From NCBI GenBank assembly GCA_020631735.1, contig CM036160.1, positions 111,148,680-111,212,679 on the forward strand: 64,000 nucleotides of DNA, in the 5' to 3' direction. This stretch comes from Saccharum officinarum (lineage: Eukaryota; Streptophyta; Magnoliopsida; Poales; Poaceae). Shown in pieces: positions 55,485-64,000 of the stretch (positions are counted from its first letter, which is position 1; each line of letters opens with the position of its first letter). The position numbers were made by a program, and so were the translations under genes. The notes beneath the pieces are model-generated. The model was not told where the DNA came from and did not search any database. It worked only from the letters and a program-made list of their open reading frames with translations.

Positions 55485-56267
55485 TACATTGTTTTGTGCC
55501 AAAGCTTTGGGAGATTCCATTCCATATTTCTTGGGACCCACAGAAAGAACTTCCAAGTTCCTACACTGTTTGGCCTGATGATGTTGCATTAGAGTAAGAC
55601 TAATAATACAGCCGACTACTGGTTGCAAGGATTCTTTGCAGCCTTCTCTCAGCTTATCCATATGGTAGTTAGCTCTTCACTATTAATACATGGTCTATTT
55701 GTCTCTCTCACAAAGTTTCTCGATTCTTGTGTCTAAACCCGGCTGTAAGCTTATAGTCTGCTTCTAATCTCTCTTCTCCCTTTTCTTCTCTCTCCATCTT
55801 AGTATTTACTCAGCTTACAACCTCTCGTTATACTTGCTCTTAGGGTGGCGTATGGGGTTGGGTAGTACGTGTAGACGAAACACATTGCCTCGATCTGGAT
55901 CGATACATACTCCTTATCTTGCATAGCTTGCTGGTGGCGCACAAGACAGAATCAAATAATTGCAGGCCTCCACATCAGAAAGCAGGCAGATGCCATTGCC
56001 GGCCGTTCTCCCTCACCATCAGTTCATCACTCACCGAAACAACAGCTTGACACGTACGTACGCGAGGGCCGGCGATGATATGCATGGGCGTCCTGGTGGC
56101 TGGTGCTGTGGACTGTGGTGCAGGCGATGATGAACAGAGCACAGCGTGTCCTACAGGCAGGCGAGACGATCGACACAAGCATCTAGCTAGCACCTAGCAC
56201 TAGCAGCCCAGGCTGCATCCTGCTACCTGCAGATAGAGACGAATATCGCTAGGATTAATGCGAATAA

Positions 56268-56558
56268 GGTCCTGTTTAGTTTCTAAAAAAAAAACTTTTT
56301 ACCCTGTCACATCGAATATTTGGACATATGCATGGAGCATTAAATGTAGATAAAAATAACTAACTGCACAGTTTATATGGAAACCGCGAGACGAATCTTT
56401 TAAGCCTAATTAGTCCATGATTAGCCATTCGTCTCGTAGTTTTTAGACGAGTTATGTAATTAGTTTTTTTATCAATATCTGAACACCCCTTTCGATATCT
56501 CGTAAAACATCCTATATGACATCAAAAACTTTTCACCACCCACGAACTCAAGAAGACC
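56268..56558. mobile_element. PIF/Harbinger-type MITE in the promoter of EF-hand paralogue 3
   Basis: TAA duplications at 56265-56267 and 56559-56561; ends GGTCCTGTTTAG and AGAAGACC. It carries the same core as 17728-17970. It lies where paralogues 2 and 4 have their TATA box, and no TATAAAAGG remains here. Confidence 0.75.
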
Positions 56559-56648
56559 TAAAACAGCTCGAGGCACGGTGATCGCAAGCTCTGACACAGC
56601 GACGCCCACAGGGTGGAAGCACCAGCCACAGATAGCCAGCCAGCTGCC

Positions 56649-57307
56649 ATGTCCGCCACGGCCAGATGCCTCGAGGCGACGGAAGGGCCGGGCTCGGGCA
56701 GCAGCAGGCGCCTGCTGTTCCCCGGGAAGGAGTACAGGACCAGCGTCACAGCGGCGGAGTTCAAGAGGTGGCTGAAGCAGTTCGACACCGACGGCGACGG
56801 GCGGATCAGCAGGCGGGAGCTCCGGGAGGCCATCCGCCGCCGGGGCGCGTGGTTAGGGATGAAAATTGTACCGATATTTTCTGACTGTATTCGAGACCGA
56901 ATCCGTTTAGAGGGGTTCAGATCCATCTGAATCCGAGTCCAAATATTTAACATCCGATACCGTATCTGTACCTAAATACTGAAATCACATATTCATGATG
57001 TCGATAACCAATCTTATCTTATTTGGCATGGTTTTTACTATCCGTATTCGAATCCGAATTCGGACTGAAATATAAAAACAAATATAATATCAGTGATATC
57101 CGTTCGTATCCGATACGTTTTCGTCCCTGCACGTAGTTCGCTAGCGTCAAGGCCTGGTGCGCCATCCGCCGCGCCCACAGGGACCGCAATGGCTTCGTGG
57201 ACGACTGCAAGATGGAGAGACTCATCGAGTTCGCCGAGAACGAGCTGGGCTCCCCCATTTCCAAGGAGCCGTCAGATCGGATGTTTGATACTAATTTAAA
57301 GTATTAA
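56649..57307 (+). pseudogene. EF-hand paralogue 3, split by a hAT-like element
   Basis: The 5' half (56649-56853) encodes an Arg/Ser/Gly-rich start, AAEFKRWLKQF, a canonical EF loop DTDGDGRISRRE and REAIRRRGAW. A 276-base insertion follows. The 3' half (57138 to TAA at 57305-57307) continues in its own frame with the second loop as HRDRNGFVDDCKME, in which Ser is replaced by Cys and the last Glu is shifted, then LIEFAENELG. The C-terminus runs into MITE-derived sequence. The insertion brings stops (TGA soon after the Arg-rich segment), and the TATA box is missing, so the gene is very likely dead. Confidence 0.85.
56854..57129. mobile_element. hAT-like non-autonomous element inside EF-hand paralogue 3
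   Basis: Terminal repeats TAGGGATGAAAA and TTTTCGTCCCTG; flanks CGCGTGGT (56846-56853) and CACGTAGT (57130-57137) are an 8-bp duplication with two differences. The interior has no coding capacity and many 'tccgaa/atccg' words, as in hAT subterminal regions. Confidence 0.8.
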
Positions 57308-57836
57308 ACGTAGACTAATTACAAAACTAATTATACAGATTAAGACTAATTTACGAGACAAATCTATTAAGCTTAATTAGACTCATGTTTAGTCTTTCTA
57401 ATTAGTATTCGAATATCCTATGTGACATCTACTAAACTTTAGTTTCTGTATCCAAACACCCCAGGCTGTGTCTGGATCCGGGGGCTAAAGTTTTTGTGTT
57501 ACATCGGATGTTTGATACTAACTAAGAGGACTAAACTGAGCTAATTATAAAACTAATTGCACAGGAGTAGACTATTTAGCAAGACAAATCTATTAAGCTT
57601 AATTAATCCATAATTAGCAAATGCTTACTGTAGCACTACATTGTCAAATCATGGACTAATTAGACTTAATAGATTCGTCTCGCAAATTAGCCTCAGCCTG
57701 TGTAATTAGTTTTGTAATTAGCATATGTTTAACACTCCTTAATTGGTATTAAAGATTTGATGTGGCATGGCTAAACTTTTGTTTGAGTTCGTTCGTGTGG
57801 TGCTGCTTTAATTTGTATACTCCGTATGACGGTTAA
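57308..57836. mobile_element. MITE relics, several overlapping copies
   Basis: 'ggatgtttgatactaa' and 'ctattaagcttaatta' occur in two forms (57270-57460 and 57510-57620), with mirrored 'taattagacttaatagattcgtctcg' at 57657. No clean borders are seen. Confidence 0.5.
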
Positions 57837-58151
57837 GGCCCTGTTTAGTTCTCACCTAAAACATTTTCACCTCGTCTCCTCAAATGTTTAGATACATGCA
57901 TGTAGCAATAAATATAGATAAAAAATAACTAATTGCACAATTTACATGAATTTTGCGAGACGAATCTTTTAAGCCTAGTTAGTTCATAATTAGCCATAAT
58001 TGCTACAGTAACACATATGTGCTAATGACGGATTAATTAGGTTTAATAAATTCGTCTCGCGGTTTCCAAGCGAGTCATGTAATTAATTTTTTTATTAATT
58101 TACAAACATCATTTCCGATATCCCATCAAACCTCCGACGTAAAGAAAGGCC
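57837..58151. mobile_element. PIF/Harbinger-type MITE
   Basis: TAA duplications at 57834-57836 and 58152-58154; left GGCCCTGTTTAG, right AAAGGCC; family core 'gcgagacgaatcttttaagcctag' present. Confidence 0.75.
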
Positions 58152-58154
58152 TAA

Positions 58155-58704
58155 AGGCACGAGTACAGCTTACATTCGTTCTGGCCGCTGCTGTAGAGTG
58201 TCCACTGACTTTGTGTCACCACCACACTCCACACACACCAGACGGTAGTGTACGTGTGCCTGTCATCTGCAGCCTGCAGGGATGGCTAGGTCGTAGCTGC
58301 CTGCACGATGAGCAACCCATAGACCTGGGCCCCTCGTCCATGGGCAGGGTGATTGCTACGATCCAAACAACCACAGGTTGGGAGAGTTTGGACTCTATGT
58401 AGGCCGAGGCCCTTGTCCCGCACGTGGGGTGCGTGATGGGCCTCATTCGATCTCAGGGCCTGTTTGGCTGGCTTTCAACCAAAATTATAGGAAGCCAAAA
58501 CTCGATATTCCTAAGCTTCTTAGAATGTATAGAAATTCTCAAATAATGAATTAGAAAATCTCCAGACTTACAGCCAAACAGTTCGACATATTGATCAAAG
58601 TATTTTGGGCATCTCAAACAAAACAATTCATTCTTATGAAAATTAGTTGATTTTAACCTCGATACTCGCTCAAACGCACAAAGCAGCAGCTTCATATTTC
58701 GAGC
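58155..58704. other. intergenic, no gene
   Basis: Includes a fragment starting GGGCCTGTTTGGCTGG at about 58456, probably a MITE end. Nothing else is recognised. Confidence 0.4.
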
Positions 58705-58986
58705 TTTCATATAAGATATATGTGTTTATGGATACATTTACTAGTGAAAGCTAATAATATGGGATAATATCAGTAGAAGATTATCTTTGTCAGTCAAGGC
58801 ATATGAGGCATTTGTATTGGATTGGTCAATCAAACGCCATTCATCGACCAAGGCATTGAGAGGCATGCTTTTTTATATTACGAGACTTTTTCAGAGATTC
58901 TATATATTATTGACTTGTAGAGACTGATAACTTTCATGGGTTCAGGCTAAGCAGGACATTTTAGCTACTTTCCTCCGTTCCAAGAT

Positions 58987-59537
58987 GAGCATCTCCAATA
59001 GTTTAGAAAAATAACTTGCTATCCTTGTTTTATTGAAAAAAGAAGAAAAACCTTGCTCCAACAGTTTGGTATATGACTTGCTAAATTATTCCAACTTGGA
59101 AAAGGAGGGAGCCGCGCGCGGATATATCCACAGTCGAAGGCACTTGCTATCCGGCGTAGCTTTTCCTGTTGCCGCCGCCGCCGGCACCTGATGGTCATCA
59201 TTGAATTGAGTCGTTGCTGCCACTGTTGGCCGGCAAAAGCTGAACACGCAAAGTCATCAGCTCGAATAAAAAAAATCACCGTACAGGGCCATGATGAACC
59301 GATCAACCTGGCATTACGTCTCCATGAAAGTACACAGAAAAATTACGTCTCCATGAAAGGAACAGTGTACAGCAAATGAGTTTGATAACATCACCGATCA
59401 ACCTACTTTTCTAATTTACCAAGCCCAATTTACCAAACTATTGGAGACACAGCAAAATTTCACTTGTCAAAAGTTTTTGCAACTTGCTAAATCTTTACTT
59501 TTACCAAGTGAATTTTTCCAAACTATTGGATATGCTC
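58987..59537. mobile_element. 551-bp MITE
   Basis: Ends GAGCATCTCCAATAGTTTAG and, inverted, GAGCATATCCAATAGTTTGG. Copy A of the segmental duplication lacks it. It contains a GCCGCC stretch near 59171-59184 and no gene. The target duplication is unclear. Confidence 0.75.
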
Positions 59538-59985
59538 TAAGATGCTTTACCAAACTAGATGCTTTAGACGGTAGATATTTCATGATGGCTAACTTCGTTT
59601 GATGCTTTAGACGGAAGATGTATTTTTCTATAAATTGGAAGAATCTAGAAAATTTCGATTTTAGAACAAAACGAAAAGACCTTATATTAATTTTATAACG
59701 TAATAAAAGCGTCTACTACCGGCACGCAGATGTAGTACATAATACGCTGCATCAGAATACCAGATGTGAGACGACCTTGCACGTTAATGATCAGCTGCAG
59801 GCACTTGGAATAAAAAATAATTGCAGTCCCGTCCACAACTCCATATCACAAAAAGAGATGCCCTTCGCCCTCTCCTCCGTTCAACCGGCCTGAAGAAACG
59901 AATAACGCAAAGAACGACCCAGCGTGACTGCGTGCATGAGACGCATGGCCATGGCCGTGGATATGAATATGATGATGCAGGCTAA

Positions 59986-60426
59986 GACTACCCGCAGCGG
60001 GTACTCTAAAACGATACTCTAAATCTTTAGAGTATGAATATAGAGTAAAAACTACTGCACTGGATACTCTAAAACGATACTTCATCTTTTCTCTCACTCT
60101 ATATTTAGAGTAGTACATTGCTTACTCTATACTCTATAGTGGCAGGCCCCACTAGCTAAACAAAGGGAAAAAATGCTATAACTCACAAACCAAAAATCCA
60201 AATTAAATTTTGATTGTACCATTAAATTCGTCTCAATAAATCCTTCAAAACTAGATCACACATGGATATATTTAGATAAAGTGACAAATGGGTCCCACAG
60301 TGGATAGAGTGGATAGAGGATGATATAGAGGATGGATGGGTGTGGGAGAATTGAGTATAGAGGAGAGAATCTTGTTGACTAGAACATATAGAGAATGAAT
60401 ATAGAGGTCCATGAGTGCGGGTAGTC
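59986..60426. mobile_element. PIF/Harbinger-type MITE, related to 7344-8289
   Basis: TAA at 59983-59985 and 60427-60429; ends GACTACCCGCA and TGCGGGTAGTC. The interior is the reverse complement of the 7344-8289 block ('aacgatactctaaa', 'cccactagctaaac', 'tggatatatttagata'). Copy A of the segmental duplication has the empty site at about 50652. Confidence 0.88.
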
Positions 60427-60571
60427 TAATGCATGCACGTCACCGCTTTCGCATGGCCTGCGGCACTAGCCGGTCATCCACTAGGAGTGAGACAACAGGC
60501 AACGACGCAAATCTTCCCTTCAGATAGAGACGAATTTATAAAGCTAGGCCCGGCCGTGTGCCCGGCGCAGC

Positions 60572-60579
60572 TATAAAGG
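60572..60579 (+). promoter_or_regulatory. TATA box of EF-hand paralogue 4
   Basis: TATAAAGG, 117 bases before the ATG, aligned with the box of paralogue 2. Confidence 0.7.
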
Positions 60580-60695
60580 GCGGAGCAGCAACTGATCGCA
60601 AGCTCCGACGTGCAGGACCACCGGCGGCCATAGCTTCCTAGCACGACCACAGGCTAGCTAGCTAGAGCTCCAGCCCAAAAGCAGACAGCAGCGCC

Positions 60696-61118
60696 ATGGT
60701 CCTAGCAACCGTGACTCCGGAGCACCGGCCGTCATTCACGGTGGAGGAGTACAAGCTCTTGCTGAAGCAGCTCCACACCGACAACGAAGGCCGCATCGAC
60801 AGGAAGGAGCTCCAGGAGGCCATAAGCCGCCGGATCTCGTGCTTCTCCGGCCTGCGCGCCCACGCCAACGGGAACCGCAACGGGTTCGTGGACGACGACT
60901 CCTCCGAGGTCGAGGGCCTCATCCGATTCGCCGAGAGGGAGCTCGGCGTCAGGATCACCACGGATCCACCCGTCCGGCCTGGTAGCTGCGATGAGTGGCT
61001 ACAGGGCGCTGACGTACCAGCGAAGCAACGACTCATCCAACGACATGACTTATTTCGAAGGTTTTATGGGCCGCCTGTTTGGACGACTTCAACTCTGCCG
61101 TTCATGTGTGTACAGTGA
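60696..61118 (+). CDS. EF-hand paralogue 4, degenerate loops and extended tail
   Basis: Single exon, 140 aa. Residues 1-90 align with paralogue 2: VEEYKLLLKQL, loop 27-38 HTDNEGRIDRKE, REL-type linker, then NGNRNGFVDDDSSEVE. In loop 1 the first Asp is His. Before loop 2 about five residues are missing and its first Asp is lost, while extra residues follow; neither loop looks a good calcium site. After FAERELGVRITTD the frame runs on for about 50 residues (EWLQGADVPAKQRL and onward), because the stop seen in paralogue 2 is absent. This tail is encoded by the first copy of a 244-base tandem repeat. It is either a decaying duplicate or a changed protein; expression would decide. Confidence 0.6.
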   Translation: MVLATVTPEHRPSFTVEEYKLLLKQLHTDNEGRIDRKELQEAISRRISCFSGLRAHANGNRNGFVDDDSSEVEGLIRFAERELGVRITTDPPVRPGSCDEWLQGADVPAKQRLIQRHDLFRRFYGPPVWTTSTLPFMCVQ

Positions 61119-61499
61119 ATAAAGTTAATTGAGGACTAAAACTTTTAACCATTTTAACCTACTTTTATGGTCTAAAGTTTTTGTGAGGTGCTACATTTTA
61201 AACAACATTTTAGACGTCCTGTTGGAGCATCAAGAGTTAAATAAGTGGTTTTTTTACGTACCAGCAAAGCAACGACTCATCCAACGACATGACTTATTTC
61301 AAAGGTTTTATGGGCCGCCTGTTTGGACGACTTCAACTCTGTCGTCCATGTGTGTATAGTGAATAAAGTTAATTGAGGACTAAAACTTTTGACCATTTTA
61401 ACCTACTTTTATTGTCTAAAGTTTTTGTGAGGTGCTACATTTTAAACAACATTTTAGATGTCCTGTTGGAGCATCAAGAGTTAAATAAGTGGGGTTTTT
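61012..61499. repeat. 244-base tandem duplication
   Basis: Units start at ACGTACCAGC (61012) and again at 61256. They are nearly identical, including AACGACTCATCCAACGACAT and 'gaggactaaaactttt'. The first unit supplies the tail of paralogue 4; the second runs into the LINE end. Confidence 0.88.
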
Positions 61500-64000
61500 T
61501 TTTCTCGAAAACGCAGAAGGCTTGCGTTTCATTAAATTTAAGGAGTTTTACAAAAAGCGCCGAAGCACACGAGTGGGGAATTACAAGACAACGAAGCGCA
61601 CTTCCTTCCCACACTCGAAAACACAGACCCCAATGTCTCGCAACCGACTACTCACGCACTAGACAACTAAGCTTCCGCGCGCCTGCCTCAATCCATTTGT
61701 CGGTGGTGTGTTTGATCGTATGGAGTAGCTGGTGCACGGGGGTGGCTTCCTTCCTGAAGCATCTGGCGTTCCTTTCCTTCCAAATCTCCCATGCCACCAC
61801 CATGAATAGTGAGTTTGCGCCCTTCCTCTTGTCACCATGCCAACGACCCTGCCAACGGTCCCACCATTCGAGGAGGGTGCCACCCCCCTCCCCCCCGATT
61901 CGGGAAGCATCAGCCCCAAGCACTGCTAGTATGTTCCACCAAATCTGCCGCGAGAATGAGCACGAGGTGATGATGTGGTCGATGGTCTCCGGCTCCTGGT
62001 CGCATAAGTAACAATGGTCGTCCGCCTCCAGACCATGTCTCCGTCTCCTGTCTGTGGTCCAATGGCACCCCCGGATCGCTAACCATAGGAAGATCTTAAC
62101 CCGGAGAGGCCCCCAAGTGCTCCAGATTCTTTTGCAGCCTGGAATTGGGTGGGAGGTCATCTGCAGGGCTCGGTATGCTAACTTGGAGGAATAGACGCCA
62201 TCCGGAGTCCACCTCCAGACGAGCTTGTCCTCCCTATCGCAGAGCTGCACCTGTGAGACCAAGCCCCAGACGTCGAGGTATTCGTGCATCACTAGCATAG
62301 TGATACCTCGGGAGATCTGGCAGACCCATGCTCTAGCCTACAGTCCAGCGGCCACCGCCGTGTTTGCGATGTCTCTCCTACTGACGAAGTGTAGTAGAGA
62401 TGGTGCAATGTCCCTAATGGCCTGACCTTGTAGCCAACGGCCAGTCCAGAAGTTGGTGGACCTCCTGTTGCCGAAGACAGTGAATGTGGACATGTCGAAG
62501 AACGCCCGGACCTCCCTGGAACTGGAGAGGGGTAGGCCGGACCATGCGAGTGTGTCGTCCGTGTGTCGTAACCACAGCCACCTGGTTTGTAGTGCAATGC
62601 TGGTGAGGTGTAGGTCCGGGATGCCCAGCCCGCCAAGGTCTGTTGGGCGGCACACCATCGGCCACGCCACCATGCATTTCCCGCGGACGGACCCTCCTGT
62701 GCCCGTCCATAGGAACCTGCGGCAAATGGAGTCGATCTCCTCTCTAGCCCAAGGCAGTAGTCCGTCGGCGATGGTGGCGTAGATGGGAACCGCCGCGAGG
62801 ACGGACTTAATCCATACTAATCGCCCACTTTTCGCCATCAGCGGCCCATGGCATGACGGTAACCTCCTGGCGACCGAGTCGATGGTTGCTTGTACCCTTG
62901 CCTTTGGTATCTTCTTAGTGCTTAGCGGCAGTCCAAGGTAGGTGATTGGGAATTCCGAAATTCGGCACCCTAGGATCTCCTGGAGTTGTGGAAGGCTGTC
63001 CTCTGACCCGTAGATCGGTGTAATAGAACACTTGCCCAGGTTGGTATGTAAGCCCGAGGCCTCGCGGAAGATCCTCAAGAGCTCCTTTATCGCCCGCGCC
63101 TCCCTGGCCTCTGGGTGCATGAATAGGATGACGTCATCTGCGTATAGGCTGCAGTGATGCTTGATGGACGGTATGCCCATGGGTCGGATAATTCCCTGCT
63201 CTGTGGTTGTAGCAAACAGGCGCGCGAAGACCTCCATCACGATAATGAACAGCAAGGGTGACAGGGAGTTACCTTGCCGTACCCCATGTGCGTGTCGGAT
63301 ACGCTTGCCCGGACATCCGTTGAGCAATATGCGTGACGTGGAGGTCGAAAGTAGCGTGGCCACCCACCTACGCCACAGGTCCCCAAACCCGAACGCCTGC
63401 AGTGTGTTGAGCAAGAATGGCCAAGCCATGGTGTCAAACGCCTTGGATATGTCGAGCTTGAGCAGTGCCTTGGGAATTTTACTCTTTCGGATGAACACGG
63501 CTGCCCTTTGTACGAATTTGTAGTTGTCATGGATGGTTCGCGCTCTAATGAAGGCATTCTGGTTGGGCGAGATGATCTGTGGCAGTTTGGGAGCCAATCT
63601 CGCCGCCAGCAGCTTGGAGGCTAACTTTCCAAAGCTGTGGATCATTGTAATCGGCCGGTAATCGCTTGGTGTAGACGCGTCTGGTTTCTTGGGTAGCAGG
63701 ACTATGTATGCGTTGTTGAGGGGGTGAAAGCTCCCGACCCCGGCGTCCCAAAGACATTTTGGAAGTGCTCATGAATGGCCGCCTCCATCTCCTCCCGGGA
63801 TGTGCAAATGTTGCCATTGCCGTCCTTGATGCTTACAATGTTGTTTCTCCGCTTTCTGCCACATGCCAAAAGGTGGAAATATTTGGTGTTGGCGTCCCCG
63901 TCGGCTAGAAACCTGATCCGCGAACGCTACCGCGCAATGGTGCGCTCCATTGAGGAGAGACCGAGACATTTGAGTTTGAAAAATTTTCTCAGCTTGAATC
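61495..64000 (-). mobile_element. defective L1-type LINE, 3' part
   Basis: A T run at 61495-61503 is the poly(A) tail of a minus-strand element inserted in the second 244-base unit. From right to left follow an upstream ORF2 segment (DANTKYFHLLACGRKRRNN, 63790-63890), the reverse transcriptase and a C-terminal zinc-binding domain. The element runs off the window, so its 5' end and target duplication are not visible. Confidence 0.85.
61648..63720 (-). pseudogene. LINE ORF2: reverse transcriptase and zf-RVT domain
   Basis: The main frame shows ALLKLDISKAFDTMAWPFL, GVRQGNSLSPLLFIIVMEVF and the catalytic YADDVILF, then the thumb region (ITYLGLPLSTKKIP). A TAG at 62338-62340 interrupts it. The same frame continues with VYSSKLAYRAL, then CYLCDQEPETIDHIITSC, the zinc-binding domain that follows reverse transcriptase in plant LINEs. 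Near 63750 the frame shifts and the sequence jumps from EHFQNVFG to NNAYIVLLPKKPDA, implying an internal deletion. The element cannot move by itself. Confidence 0.85.

Larger units (their letters stand above)
54200..56267. other. intergenic, AT-rich, no gene
   Basis: Only MITEs and AT-rich sequence are seen. From about 55940 the sequence again resembles upstream regions of the EF-hand family ('agaatcaaataattgcaggcc', 'ctgcagatagagacgaat'). Confidence 0.45.
58705..60690. repeat. segmental duplication, copy B (upstream of paralogue 4)
   Basis: Collinear with 50050-50940 apart from two MITE insertions (58987-59537 and 59986-60426) and lacking the GA microsatellite of copy A. Confidence 0.85.

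Overview
The window is nuclear DNA of a grass, most likely a panicoid such as a sorghum, Miscanthus or sugarcane relative. This rests on GT-AG multi-exon genes of plant families, GC-rich 5' ends, grass-type Stowaway and PIF/Harbinger MITEs, a Tat-type Ty3/gypsy element and a Helitron with maize-like termini. The species is inference; no marker in the sequence names it.

Layout. 1-166 may be the last exon of a gene cut by the window edge. 529-2670 is a Helitron on the minus strand. Four single-copy genes follow on the plus strand: a FYVE zinc-finger plus ankyrin protein (3375-5972), a COR27/COR28-like cold/clock regulator (9192-12646), a centrin (14544-16552) and a WEB1/PMI2-type coiled-coil protein (29134-31698). 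Between them lie a 1 kb Harbinger composite (7344-8289), a 0.68 kb fold-back Mutator-type MITE (13381-14062), a tRNA-derived SINE with a 15-bp target duplication (17253-17627), a relic transcribed locus that I could not name (about 18990-23140) and several MITEs.

A 14.5 kb Ty3/gypsy element (32727-47205, minus strand) has nearly identical LTRs and a perfect ACAGT target duplication. Its gag-pol is broken by at least six stops or frameshifts. Between pol and the 3' LTR it carries a gene on the opposite (plus) strand with its own TATA box and five spliced exons. This is the antisense-ORF arrangement known from the Tat lineage, and it is the most interesting system in the window.

The right quarter (47.2-61.1 kb) is a local family of four small two-EF-hand calcium-binding genes. 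Two look intact (47796-48074 and 50945-51262). One is split by a hAT-like element and has lost its TATA box next to a MITE (56649-57307). One has degenerate EF-hands and a read-through tail (60696-61118). The second and fourth sit in a visible segmental duplication, so later insertions can be mapped by comparing the copies. A Pack-MULE-like element (51687-54070) lies between family members, and a defective LINE (61495 to the window end, minus strand) closes the window.
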